Counted from the first letter of the stretch, positions 42,502 through 51,851 are shown. The stretch is DNA of 64,000 nt from Streptomyces acidicola (GCF_009377235.1 NZ_VMNX01000010.1:18470-82469); one strand, 5' to 3'. The notes: generated by a model not told the origin, from the letters alone. Numbers and translations: made by a program.

Positions 42502-43272
42502 GTGACATACGAAGCGGTCCGGTACGAGCAGGACGGCGCGGTCGCCCGTATCACTTTGGCTCGTCCGTCGGTCTCGAACGCGATCGACTTCACCACCGCC
42601 ATGGAGTTCGCCGGAGCCGTGCGCAGGGCCGCGTCCGACGAGATCCGCGCCGTCCTGATATCCGGTGAGGGCAAACGGTTCTGCTCGGGCGGGGACCTCA
42701 ATTCCATGGCGGAGGCGGACGACCCGGCAACATACGTTCATGCACTGGCGACCGAACTCGACCGGGCGTTGCGGGACCTGTCGGCGCTTCCCAAACCGGT
42801 GATCAGCGCCGTGCATGGGTCGGTCGCCGGTGCCGGACTGGGCCTCGTACTCAGTTCCGACATCGTGGTAGCCGCTCGCTCCACCCAGTTCCTCTGGGCC
42901 TACGCCGGAGTGGGTCTGACGCCCGACTGCGGCGTGTCGTACCTGCTCCCGCGCGCGGTGGGACAGCAGCGCGCACTCGACCTCGCTCTGACGGGACGGG
43001 TGCTGTCGTCCGACGAGGCATCGCAGTGGGGCCTGGTGGCCGAGGTGACCGATGACGGAGAGCACTGGGAACGCGGCTCCGCGCTCGCCGCACATCTGGC
43101 GCGGGCCCCGAGCTACGCCCTGGCCGGGGCCAAGAGGCTGATCGGATCTGCCTGGGAGGTGTCCCGCGAGGAGAGCTCGGAGAACGAGGCCGACACCATC
43201 GCGGAGGCGGTGACGACCGACGACGCGGTAGCTCTGATCGCCGCGTTCACCAGTGCCTCGCGGCGAGGGTGA
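42502..43272 (+). CDS. Enoyl-CoA hydratase/isomerase 3
   Basis: 256 aa from GTG 42502, preceded by GAAAGGGG. It has YEQDGAVARITLARPSVSNA, the oxyanion loop GEGKRFCSGGDLNSMAEADD, AVHGSVAGAGLGLVLSSDIV, FLWAYAGVGLTPDCGVSYLL and LPRAVGQQRALDLALTGRVL. The proline/aspartate pattern after YAGVGLTPD (Asp instead of the usual Glu/Gly context) is typical of PaaG-like isomerase/hydratases. Third crotonase and last gene of the catabolic cluster; a 213-bp gap separates it from the CMD-like gene. Confidence 0.88.
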   Translation: MTYEAVRYEQDGAVARITLARPSVSNAIDFTTAMEFAGAVRRAASDEIRAVLISGEGKRFCSGGDLNSMAEADDPATYVHALATELDRALRDLSALPKPVISAVHGSVAGAGLGLVLSSDIVVAARSTQFLWAYAGVGLTPDCGVSYLLPRAVGQQRALDLALTGRVLSSDEASQWGLVAEVTDDGEHWERGSALAAHLARAPSYALAGAKRLIGSAWEVSREESSENEADTIAEAVTTDDAVALIAAFTSASRRG

Positions 43273-43297
43273 CTCGTGGTGGCCCTGAAGGGTGTCT

Positions 43298-43462
43298 TTA
43301 CCGGGGCGGGCCGAGAGAGTCCGTGATCACGTGCCGCTTGCGGCCCGGCATCTCCTCCCCGCCGTCATAGCCGCGCGAGGCGGCCGACACCGTAGCCGCG
43401 GCCCGCACCGACTGGGAGCCGATGATCCCAGCGGTCTGCCCGGGTGAGCGGCCCTCGCGCAT
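43298..43462 (-). mobile_element. IS5-family transposase fragment
   Basis: The minus strand reads REGRSPGQTAGIIGSQSVRA, then AATVSAASRGYDGGEEMPGR and KRHVITDSLG, the SAGIIDSQSV-x-SRGYDAGKK-GRKRH-x-DTLG block of IS5-type transposases. About 55 codons remain. Confidence 0.7.
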
Positions 43463-43663
43463 CCGGACCCTTCCGCGCGGCCGGTCGTGGAACTCCGCCG
43501 TCCGGCCCTGGCGCCGCCGGCGTCGGAAAAAGGCACAGGCCTGGCTGGACCACCAGCGACGAAGCCCACCCGCACGAGGCCCTGCTCGGTATGCTCGCCC
43601 TGCCGCACGGCGCCACCAGCACCGAAGTCGGCGAAAAACAGCTGAACAAGACCATCGCCCGCC

Positions 43664-43747
43664 GCCCTCGGCCAGTACCTGGAACAGCAACTCGGCGCCG
43701 TGCCAGCCCAGTTCCATGTACCCGAGTTCGTCGTTGATCCACTCGGG
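43664..43747 (-). mobile_element. IS21-family IstB fragment
   Basis: The minus strand reads PEWINDELGYMELGWHGAEL then LFQVLAE. The IDELGYMELD-GAELLFQVLTE pattern is the Walker-B region of IstB ATPases. Only 28 codons remain. Confidence 0.65.
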
Positions 43748-44115
43748 ATCATCGCAGCCTCCGTGCCCGACGAAGGGGTTCACCGAATCAACGCGAAGGC
43801 CCCGCCCGGACTGCTGCCGGTCCAGCGAGGGGCCTTCGCCGCGCACGGAGGCAGGCGAAGAACAGCGTGATCGCCTCCAACGAGTCGTTTGGAAAAGCGC
43901 ACTTGCTCCGGCGAACCCGTGTGAGGTGGCGGCAAATTTTCACCGGCTCGGCCTTGTGGAGGCGACGAAGAGGGTCGGTCGTGCCTTATCTTGCCGCACT
44001 GATGACGTAGGCGATCGCGGCGGCGACCACGCTTCCGGCCGCTCGGCCGGCCTCTTGCGCTGCGCCGGGGGTGCAACCTGCGTGGCATGGTCAGGTGCTC
44101 TGAGGCGCGCCTGTA
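43748..44115. other. Transposon debris without a readable gene
   Basis: No coherent frame. The minus strand near 43840-43880 reads SLEAITLFFACLR, possibly another transposase scrap. Confidence 0.4.
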
Positions 44116-44619
44116 GTGCTACCTGCCCGGCGGTCGGGGTCTCGCCGGCCGCATTCTAGGCCACCTGGGCGTTTATCGGCGGTGTGGACGCTGCTGATCC
44201 TCCACGACGCCTTCGACGGCTACACCCGCTTCGACCAGTTCCAGGAGAGCCTGGGCATCTCCTCCAGCATGCTCACCACCCGGCTGAAGAGCCTGGTCGT
44301 GGACGGGCTGCTGGAGCGCCGGCCCTACCAGACCAGCCCCGTCCGGCACGAGTACATGTTCACCGAACTCGGGCGCTCCCTGCACCCGGTGATCGTCACC
44401 TTGGCCGCGTGGGGCAACTCCCGCCTCACGCCGACGGAGCGCAGCATGATCCTCGTCGACGCGCACAGCGGCAAGGAAGTCGAGCCCGTCGTCGATGCCA
44501 AGACCGGCCGCCGACTCGACGACAGCGCCACCTACGTCTTCACCGCAGGCCCCGCAGCCAGCGACGCGATGCGCATCCGCTACGCGACACGGCCGGCCAT
44601 TCCCGCGGACGAGGCGTAA
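44116..44619 (+). pseudogene. HxlR-family regulator lacking its N-terminus
   Basis: From WTLLILHDAFDGYTRFDQFQ the frame is a standard HxlR winged helix (ESLGISSSMLTTRLKSLVVD, GLLERRPYQTSPVRHEYMFT, LHPVIVTLAAWGN) with a 50-residue C-terminal extension. The conserved CP-x-A-DVIGG start that should precede WTLLIL is replaced by Arg/Pro-rich sequence, so the gene has lost its first 25-30 codons. It might still be translated from GTG 44182, but dimerisation would be impaired. Confidence 0.65.
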
Positions 44620-44815
44620 GGCTTCCCGGATGAGCCTCGTACAGCCTTGAGCAGGGCCGGAAGCACAGGCCGTACCCGATCGGCCTGGCGACGCCGACTT
44701 GTCGCCGGCGTCACACCCGCCGCTCCTCCCCAGCCGTTGAGAACTGGATCAAGTGAGGCGAGGAGCAACACCGGTCGCTTCCAAGGTTCTGTCAGCGATC
44801 TCATGAACGCCGAAG

Positions 44816-45090
44816 TCAGCCGACGCTGCCTGGACTGGGCAACGGTGTCTGGCGCGGTTGGGCGCGGAGCCCGTCGAGAATGATCGCCAGATGGCGTCGC
44901 CACAGATCAGAGGGGCGTTCGCCTGGCAGGGCCATGACGGCGTCGATCATCGCGGCGATCGGCGCGACGTCGGTCTCGGTGACCCCGTCGCGCAGCGCAC
45001 CTTGAGCGCGGGCCCGCGCCACGAGAGCCTCGCGGGTCAGCCGGCCGCTGGTCGGTGTTCGCGGCGAACCGTCGGCGATCATTCCAGTAG
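44816..45090 (-). pseudogene. TetR-family C-terminal fragment
   Basis: The minus strand reads REALVARARAQGALRDGVTE, then TDVAPIAAMIDAVMALPGER and WRRHLAIILDGLRAQPRQTP, matching the ligand-domain end of TetR regulators (ARAQGALRDDVT-D---W-R-L-ILLDGLR). The DNA-binding half is missing; the kinase gene starts just to the right. Confidence 0.62.
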
Positions 45091-45136
45091 GCTGAGACCG
45101 CTGCGGCACCTCCAAGTCACCCGTCCTCGCGGGGAC

Positions 45137-46429
45137 ATGGCCGACAGCAATCGAGTCGTCTCGGACGTGAGGATGAAGCAGCAGGTGCTGACAGCGGGCC
45201 GGTATCGGCTGCACGACGTCATCGGGCGGGGCGCGATGGGAGAGGTCTGGCGGGCGTACGACGAGATGCTCGGCAGACCGGTGGCCGTCAAGCTTCTCCT
45301 CGCCCAGGACTCCGACCCCACCGCCGCCTCTCGCTTCCGGCTGGAGGCCCAGACCGCGGGGCTACTCAGCCACCCCCACGTGGTCGGCGTCCTCGACTTC
45401 GGCGAACACGAGGGCCGGCTGTTCCTGGTGATGGAGCTGGTCGAGGGCGACAGTCTCGCCCGCGTGTTCACCGCCGCCGGGAAGCTGCCGGCCGTGGAGG
45501 TGGCCCGCATCGCCGCCCAGGCCGCCGCCGGGCTCGCCGCCGCGCACGAACAGGGCATCGTGCACCGGGACATCAAACCCGGCAATCTGCTCCTCGACGC
45601 AGGCGGAGCCCTGAAGATCGGCGACTTCGGCATCGCCCGGTTCGTGAACGACCCGGGCGCCGCGCTCACCGCGACCGGACAAATCGTCGGCACCAGCTTG
45701 TACCTCTCCCCCGAGCGCGCTCTGGGTAAGCCCGCCGGCCCGGCCGCCGACATCTACGCGCTCGGCTGCGTCCTCTACCAACTCCTCACCGGGCGACCAC
45801 CGTTCCACGCCGACACCGCCATCGCCATTCTCCACCAGCACCTCGACACAGCCCCCGCGCCGCCACGGGAACTCGGCGTCGTTCTGCCACCCGCCTTCGA
45901 AAACTACCTACTCAGCCTCCTCTCCAAGCGGCCCGAGGACCGCCCGACAGCACGCCAGGCAGCCGAGTGGTTCGCCACAGGCGCCTGGTTGGGACGCCCC
46001 GAGCCCCTTCCAGCACCCTCTGTACCCGCACCCATGACACGCCCCTGGCCGGAGGCAGAGGCCACGGCAGAAGGCACCGCGACCACGTATGCCTTCCCGT
46101 CCCGACTCGGCGGAACCGCTCCAGCGCGCCGGACGCGGCGCCGACGGTGGCCGGGAGTACGCGCGTTTGTCGCACACCGGCCCCAAGCAGCGAAAGCCGC
46201 AGCAGCAGCGTTCGTCTTCGTCGTGGCACTGCTTGTCGGCATGGCCTTGTTCTCTCCCCAACGCAGCTCGGCGGAGGCGCCGTCGACGGACCCGCCGCAG
46301 ACCACGAGCCCGCTTCCGTCCTCGCAGCCGAGCGGCCCCCCAGTCACGCCCTCAGCTCCGACCGCACTCCCGGTCGGCGGTGAGGAGAACGCGAACGGCC
46401 GACACGATGAGGAGGACGACGAGGACTGA
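45137..46429 (+). CDS. Membrane serine/threonine protein kinase (PknB-like)
   Basis: 430 aa. All kinase subdomains are present: GRGAMGEVWRAYD (31-43, glycine loop), catalytic Lys52 in VAVKLLL, HRDIKPGN (143-150), DFGIAR (163-168), GTSLYLSPER (activation segment/P+1) and DIYALGCVLYQLLTGRPPF. A basic juxtamembrane stretch (RRTRRRR) precedes a helix at about 353-373, and the extracellular tail is about 55 residues, Pro/Ser/Thr-rich and then acidic (EEDDED), without PASTA domains. It probably autophosphorylates and controls cytoplasmic targets. The start at MKQQV (45173) is also possible. Confidence 0.9.
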   Translation: MADSNRVVSDVRMKQQVLTAGRYRLHDVIGRGAMGEVWRAYDEMLGRPVAVKLLLAQDSDPTAASRFRLEAQTAGLLSHPHVVGVLDFGEHEGRLFLVMELVEGDSLARVFTAAGKLPAVEVARIAAQAAAGLAAAHEQGIVHRDIKPGNLLLDAGGALKIGDFGIARFVNDPGAALTATGQIVGTSLYLSPERALGKPAGPAADIYALGCVLYQLLTGRPPFHADTAIAILHQHLDTAPAPPRELGVVLPPAFENYLLSLLSKRPEDRPTARQAAEWFATGAWLGRPEPLPAPSVPAPMTRPWPEAEATAEGTATTYAFPSRLGGTAPARRTRRRRWPGVRAFVAHRPQAAKAAAAAFVFVVALLVGMALFSPQRSSAEAPSTDPPQTTSPLPSSQPSGPPVTPSAPTALPVGGEENANGRHDEEDDED

Positions 46430-46445
46430 TCCCGCGTTACGGGCC

Positions 46446-47493
46446 ATAAGAGGGCGTTTATACAGGTCAATGCTGTTATGCGGCTTACATGAGCGCCCCA
46501 CTTTGGCATAGTTCGCCTTGCAGATGCCAAATATCCCAGGAATGGACGCGAGCCGGGGTGCCCGTCTCATCCGCCTCTGTGCCCGGAAACCCATCTGACG
46601 TAGAGACGTGGCAGAACCTCCCGCTCTTCTGCGGAGTCAGAGCCTTCCGCCTCGGTCGTGATCACGCTGAGCCGTGAGTGAGCGCAAGCCGTATCCCAGT
46701 GACCTGTCCGACGCCCGATGGGCCTTGATCGAGCCGACGTTGACGGCTTGGCGGAACGCCCGGCTCGAACGCCGACCAACGGAAAGCCGGCCCAAGTCGA
46801 CTTACGTGACGTGTTCAACGCAATCCTCTACCTCAACCGCACCGGAATCCCCTGGAAATACCTCCCGCACGACTTCCCCGGCCATGGCACCGTCTACTTC
46901 TACTACTCCGCGTGGCGCGATGAGGGAATCTTTGCCCAGCTCAACTACGACCTCACCGCGCTCGCCCGCGTGAAGGAAGGCCGCAAGCCCGAGCCGACCG
47001 CCTGCGTCATCGACACCCAGAGCGTCAAGACCTCCACCAACGTGCCCCTGGCCAGCCAGGGGACCGATGCCGCGAAAAAGATCGTCGGCCGGAAACGGGG
47101 CATCCTGACCGACACGATCGGACTCATCCTCGCCGTGACCGTCGCCGGTGCCGGCCTCTCCGAGAACGCCATGGGGATACGCCTCCTCGACCAAGCGAAA
47201 GAAACGTACCCGACCATCGCGAAAATCGACGTCGAGGTCGTCAACCGTAACCCTGAGAAGCGCGGCTTCCATGTCGTGAAAAGGCGCTGGGTGGTAGAGC
47301 GGAGTATCGGCTGGATCATGATGCACCGCCGCCTCGCCCGCGACTACGAAGCCCTCACCGCCAGCTCCGAGCCATGATCCACATCGCCTCGATCGATAAC
47401 CTCACCAAGCGCATAACGGACGAGACCACCCCTACCTGGCGAGGAACTTACTAGGAGATACGGGGCAATCCACCTAGATCAAACGCCCTCTTA
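46446..47493 (+). mobile_element. Defective IS5-family element with both terminal inverted repeats
   Basis: TAAGAGGGCGTTT (46446-46458) and AAACGCCCTCTTA (47481-47493) are perfect 13-bp inverted ends, giving an element of about 1.05 kb. The transposase starts at 46674 (MSERKPYPSDLSDARWALIE) and changes frame near 46785, continuing VDLRDVFNAILYLNRTGIPW. It keeps CVIDTQSVKTSTNV, GRKRGILTDTIGLIL and RRWVVERSIGWIMMHRRLAR, then shifts frame again after ASSE to reach a TAG at 47453. About 17 codons are also missing between TYPTIAK and IDVEVVNRN, removing part of the DDE core. Ends intact, transposase dead. Confidence 0.82.
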
Positions 47494-47761
47494 GGCGAGT
47501 TCGCGGTGAGCGTCTCCAGCCGGTCCCGCAGTTGCACCGCCGCCTGCACGGACCCCGAAGGAAACTGTTCGACGGGCCGGGCCGGGACAGCGAAGGCGTC
47601 CGCGGGGGGTGTGTTTGTCTTGTGGGTGTGGCGCGGCCTGAGTGTCGGCTCGGGGGCGCGCGGCCGCCTCCAGCTTCTGGCCAAAAGCGGCCGCGGGAGT
47701 CTCTGCGTGGGTGGTCTTGAGGTACTGCCCGTGCTTTGGCAGCGCCGGCGTCGCCGGGTTT
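47494..47761. other. Flank between the IS5 element and the binding-protein gene
   Basis: The minus strand next to the IS end reads FAVPARPVEQFPSGSVQAAV then QLRDRLETLTANSPK, natural-looking but without start or family. It may be the tail of a gene disrupted by the IS. Confidence 0.35.
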
Positions 47762-48640
47762 CTAGGGTGTGGTGATTTCGGTGCGATAGAACTTGGCTGC
47801 GGTGACGGTGGCGGGGACGCCGAGTTCGGCGGCGACCGCGGTGATCGCGCTGTCGCCGACGGTGAGGTCGGCTTGGCCGTCGGTGGTGAAGTACGGTGCG
47901 ATGAACGTCTCGTAGTGGGCTCGGACTTCGTCCTCGGTCTGTCCGCCGAGGAACGTCCGCATGTGCCGCACGGTGGTATCGGGGTCGTCGTGGATCACCT
48001 GCAGGGCGCGCCGGTGGGCTCGCACGACGGCCTGGACCGCTGGGTCGTCCGGGTCGATATAGGTGGGGTCGACGGCCACACCCACGGTGGGGATCTGGAA
48101 GTGGTCGCCGACCCAGGCCGGCACCTGCCAGCCGTGCTCGGCGGCGACCGCCTCGGGCGCCATGGTGCTGCCGACGTAGGCGGCGTCGATCTTGCCCTCG
48201 CGCAGTCGGCGCAGGTCCATGCCGTAGTCGCCGGGCGAGCGGACGACGGTGTCGACGTCGCGGTCGGGGTCGAGGCCGGCCTTGCGCAGCACGATCCGGG
48301 CGAAGCACCCGGGTGGGGTGTGGGGGGCGTGGACCGCGAGCCGTTGGCCGGCCAGGTCGGTCAGGAATGTCAGGCCGGGGCGGGCGAGGAACCAGAACAG
48401 CGGGTGGTGAGTGTTGACATTGAGTGCGACCCACGGGGTGCCGTCGGTCAGCCGGGACAGCAGTGCCCTGCCGAGACCGATGGTGGCGCAGCGGCGCAGG
48501 CGTTCAATGTCCCAGGATGAGCCGTCGCGCAGTGCGACGTGGACGCCCTCGTCGGCGTAGAAGTCCTGCTGGTCGGCGATGTAGGCGGCCAGTTCCTCGT
48601 GCACGCCCCGCCCGACATAGGCGAGATCGATCGTGTACAT
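47762..48640 (-). CDS. NMT1/THI5 (SsuA)-like substrate-binding protein
   Basis: 292 aa. The solute-binding core shows VHEELAAYIADQQDFYADEG, VALRDGSS, TIGLGRALLSRLTDGTPWVA, LTFLTDLAGQRLAVHAPHTP, KAGLDPDRDVDTVVR and LREGKIDAAYVGSTMAPEAV, typical of NMT1-like proteins. There is no signal peptide or lipobox at the chosen ATG 48640 (AAGGAAGAG upstream), and no permease or ATPase gene is adjacent. It may therefore act inside the cell as an enzyme-like binding protein, as in DszB-type or THI5-type members. It is downstream of an SDR and a TetR in the same direction. Confidence 0.78.
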   Translation of the reverse strand: MYTIDLAYVGRGVHEELAAYIADQQDFYADEGVHVALRDGSSWDIERLRRCATIGLGRALLSRLTDGTPWVALNVNTHHPLFWFLARPGLTFLTDLAGQRLAVHAPHTPPGCFARIVLRKAGLDPDRDVDTVVRSPGDYGMDLRRLREGKIDAAYVGSTMAPEAVAAEHGWQVPAWVGDHFQIPTVGVAVDPTYIDPDDPAVQAVVRAHRRALQVIHDDPDTTVRHMRTFLGGQTEDEVRAHYETFIAPYFTTDGQADLTVGDSAITAVAAELGVPATVTAAKFYRTEITTP

Positions 48641-48750
48641 GAAGCTCTTCCTTGATCGTGTCATCGCCGCGCCGTCCCGCGCGGGCGCGGGCGCGGGACG
48701 GCGCGGCGTATGGTGCTGAGGTGACGGTGCGGCGGATATCGGTCGGGCTG

Positions 48751-49506
48751 TCAGTCCATCGACATTCCGCCGTTGACCGCGGCCGTGGTGCCGGTCATGA
48801 AGACGTTGTCCTCGCCGGCGTAGAAGGCGACCGCTTGGGCGACGTCGGCCGGGCGTGCCAGGCGGCCCATGGGGGTGAGGGCCACCTGCCGCTGCTTGAT
48901 CTTCTCGTCGAGCGCGTACCCCATGCGTGTGTCCTCCACCGGGCCGGCTGCGACGATGTTGACCGTGATGCCCTGCGGGCCCAGTTCCTGGGCGAGGTAG
49001 CGGGCGAACTGCTCCAGGGCGGCCTTGGCCGCGCCCAGTGCGATCATGCCCTGGCGGGGCCGACGGCTGAGGCCGGTGCTGATGTAGATGATGCGTCCCC
49101 AGCCCTGTTCGCGCATGGCGGGCAGGACGGCCTTGGTGACCGCGAACGCCGCAAGCATCTCGGCGTCGATCTTGCCGCCCAGCTCCTCCCACGTCATGTC
49201 CTGGAACGACTTGACCGCATACGGGATCAGCGCGTTGTGCACAATGACGTCGATGCCGCCCCACGCCGCCTGGACCTGCTCGACCATGCTCTCGATCGCC
49301 GCCGGCTCGCGCACATCGGCCTGCACGGCCATGGCCTGGCCGCCTGCCGCCTCGATGTCGGCCACGACCTCCTCGGCGGCCTTGATGTTGCGGAGGTAGT
49401 TGACCACCACGCGCATCCCTCGCGCGGCCAGAAGGCGTGCGGTGGCCGCGCCGATTCCGCTGCTGGCCCCTGTCACCAATGCCACTCTGCGGGTTGCCCC
49501 GGTCAT
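48751..49506 (-). CDS. SDR-family protein lacking the usual catalytic tyrosine
   Basis: 251 aa. The cofactor motif VALVTGASSGIGAATARLLA, basic NYLRNIKAAEE (NADP-type) and DVIVHNALIPYAVKSFQDMT (HNA replaces NNAG) are present. At the active site ISTGLSRRPRQGMIALGAAK has the Ser and Lys, but Leu stands four residues before Lys where Tyr is expected. The end FYAGEDNVFMTGTTAAVNGG is normal. Activity may be lost, altered as in enoyl-ACP-reductase-like SDRs, or non-catalytic. Its start overlaps the stop of the split TetR gene. Confidence 0.85.
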   Translation of the reverse strand: MTGATRRVALVTGASSGIGAATARLLAARGMRVVVNYLRNIKAAEEVVADIEAAGGQAMAVQADVREPAAIESMVEQVQAAWGGIDVIVHNALIPYAVKSFQDMTWEELGGKIDAEMLAAFAVTKAVLPAMREQGWGRIIYISTGLSRRPRQGMIALGAAKAALEQFARYLAQELGPQGITVNIVAAGPVEDTRMGYALDEKIKQRQVALTPMGRLARPADVAQAVAFYAGEDNVFMTGTTAAVNGGMSMD

Positions 49507-50182
49507 GGGCCCACCTCCTGTTCATCGTCGCGAGCCGTCGGAATGAGCGCCCGGAGTCCTTCGCCGTCGGTGCCGGGGTCTGCTGAGCGGATCGCCCCGT
49601 GGAGCACGGTGTCGACGGTCGCCCGCAGCAGATCGGCCGCGGTCCAGTCGAGTTCGTGCGGCAACTGCGAGTTGAGCAACCGCTCCAGCGCGCAGCGGGT
49701 GATCTCACTCAGCAGCTCGGGCGGTGCCGACAGCAGTCCCTGCCGGTGCCCGTCCCGGAACAGCTCGTCAAGCCTCCGGTAGACCAGCGCATCCGCACGC
49801 TGCTCCACGTACTGGCGCAGCATCGCATCACCCCGCCCCGTCGCGAGCTGAGCTGCGCCGATGCGTCCCAGCTCGCTGCCTGCCGCGATCAGGAAGCGCT
49901 GTACCCGCACATCGAAGGGCTGCTCTTCCGCGCCCTCGGCCGCTGCCACCAGCGTGCGGTCTACCGCCGCGAACTGCCGATCCAGCACCGCGGCCAGCAG
50001 GCTGCGCTTGTCCGGGAAGTGACGGTAGAGCGTCTTCTTGCTCACCGGAGCTCACAGGCGAGATCGTCCATGCTGACCCGCCCGGAACCCGGGGCGAGGA
50101 ACAGTCGGCCGGCCGCCTCCAATATCACGTCAGCGCGCTGCTCGCCACGGTCGGAAACTTGAGAAACTGATTTAGTTTCCAT
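49503..50182 (-). pseudogene. TetR regulator gene split by a frameshift in its HTH
   Basis: Frame 1, from ATG 50182, reads METKSVSQVSDRGEQRADVI, LEAAGRLFLAPGSGRVSMDD and LACELR, then stops at 50042. Frame 2 starts at an overlapping GTG (50045), VSKKTLYRHFPDKRSLLAAV, and continues for 180 codons through a normal TetR ligand domain. The split falls within the recognition region of the HTH, between ACEL and VSKKTLYRHF, so one missing base is the likely cause. The GTGA overlap might permit reinitiation, but the halves would not fold together. Sequencing error is also possible. Confidence 0.8.
50163..50179. promoter_or_regulatory. Palindromic TetR operator overlapping the tetR start
   Basis: GAAACT-GATTT-AGTTTC is a perfect 6-bp-arm inverted repeat. 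It lies over codons 2-7 of the split TetR gene, a format typical of TetR self-operators. It could shut off the tetR-SDR-binding-protein operon. Confidence 0.6.
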
Positions 50183-50568
50183 GGTTCTCATGGTGGCTCC
50201 CCGTCCCTGCGCTGTGCAAGGCGCACCTTCTGGGCAGGTGGGACTACTGAGCGAATGCCGTGATCTTGACCGGCGCGGAGGAGGGCCGCCTCGGGGATCA
50301 ACGGAAGCGTGGATCGGCGCCGACATAGATCGTGCTTGCTACGCCTCCTCTGAGCGCTGCAGGACGCCCCGGGTGCGGCAGGCACTGCCGACGGGCGCGT
50401 AACAGCTCGGGCAGTCGTGACGTCCAGCGCCACATGTGGCCTGATTGGGCGTCACAGACAGCAGTCCGTCAGAAGCGACAGCAGGCGGGCTGCGAGAGTT
50501 CGTGGCAGCCTGTTTCCGATCGCTCGAAGGGGGCGAAGCCTGAATCACCACTGGAGAGAGGACCTGGC
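50183..50568. other. Divergent intergenic region
   Basis: No gene was recognised in 386 bp. It must contain promoters for the TetR/SDR operon (minus) and the quinone-reductase gene (plus), whose GGAGAGAGG site lies at 50553-50561. Confidence 0.45.
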
Positions 50569-51493
50569 ATGCAGGCCGTCGCCGTTCGGAGACCGCGCCG
50601 CCGGTGTCGAGGGAATGTCGCTGACGGAGGTGCCCTACCCCCACCTCGCCGAGAACGACGTCATCGTGCGCGTGCATGCCGCTGGGTTCACCCCGGGGGA
50701 ACTCGCCTGGCCGGGAACGTGGACAGATCGCGCCGGGCGCGACCGGACGCCGAGCGTGCCTGGACACGAGCTGTCGGGCGTCGTTGCCGAACTCGGGTAC
50801 GGCACCACCGGTCTCTCGGTGGGCCAGCGGGTGTTCGGGCTGGCCGACTGGACCCGGGACGGCTCGCTGGCCGAGTACACCGCGGTGGAGGCTCGCAATC
50901 TGGCTCCGCTTCCGGCGGACGTCGACCACACGGCGGCCGCCGCACTGCCGATCTCGGGGCTGACCGCCTGGCAGGCCCTGTTCGACCACGGCCGGCTTGC
51001 CGCGGGGCAGACCGTCCTGGTCCACGGGGTCGCGGGCGGTGTGGGGTCGATCGCGGTGCAGCTCGCGCGTGAGGCGGGGGCGCGGGTGATCGGCACGGGC
51101 CGGGCCGGCGACCGGGACACCGCTGTCGGGCTGGGGGTGGATGCCTTCGTGGATCTGCAGGCCGATCGGCTGGAGGGCGTCGGGCAGGTCGATCTGGTCC
51201 TCGACGTGATCGGCGGCGAGGTCCAGGAGCGCTCGGCCCCGCTGGTGCGGGCCGGGGGCACGCTGGTCACCATCGCCTCGCCGCCCGAGGTCCGTCCGCG
51301 GGACGGCCGGGCCGTCTTCTTCGTCGTCGAGCCCGACCGTGCCCGGCTCGCGGACCTGGTCCAGCGGCTCAGGGACGGACGGCTCAAGCCGATCGTCGGC
51401 GAGGTCAGGGCGCTGGCCGAGGCACCCGCCGCGTTCGCCCCCGGCCGCCACGCCCGTGGCAAGACCATCATCCGGATCATGGACGGCGGATAA
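50569..51493 (+). pseudogene. Zinc-independent quinone oxidoreductase-like (MDR) gene with an N-terminal frameshift
   Basis: From ATG 50569 (GGAGAGAGG upstream) the first codons read MQAVAVR, the standard start of this family. The rest of the enzyme is in another frame from about 50587 (FGDRAAGVEGMSLTEVPYPH). Downstream are GTWTDRAGRDRTPSVPGHEL, LVHGVAGGVGSIAVQLAREA (NADPH-binding), LVLDVIGGEVQERSAPLV and GKTIIRIM at the end. If ATG 50615 is used, 292 aa result, lacking only the first strand. A small indel at about 50587 is the likely lesion; the remainder is intact. Confidence 0.72.
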
Positions 51494-51851
51494 CCGGCGG
51501 CAGAGCGCGCGGACGCCTGGCCCCGGGCCGCCTTCACGACCCGAAGCCCGCGCCGCACTTGCGCTGCTATGCCCGGTTCGCCGTCCGGGCTGCACCTGGC
51601 GACCGTCGCGGTCGCCGTCGAGGTCCCACTCAAGCGACTCAGGCACGCCATCGCCTGCTTCCCGACCGTCAGCAAGATCTGGCTCTTCTCCGCGCCGCCT
51701 ACCAACTCCTCCAGCCGTGGCTACGCGAGCCGGCCAAACGATTCGTGCGCTGGCGACTGAGCATCGACCAGGTCGTGTCCGTGAGCCAGCTGTCGTCGGT
51801 TCGGGGTGCCGGCAGCGGCGGCCGCTTGAGACCGCCCCTGCCGACGTTGGA
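51494..51851. other. Stretch without a recognisable gene
   Basis: A plus frame near 51620-51770 contains QDLALLRAAYQLLQPWLREP, which looks protein-like, but no start or family is evident. Confidence 0.4.

Noticed and set aside
46352..46594. Minus-strand membrane-like ORF across the kinase end and IS5 left end
   Set aside because: It overlaps the kinase tail and the IS terminus and has no independent start signal.
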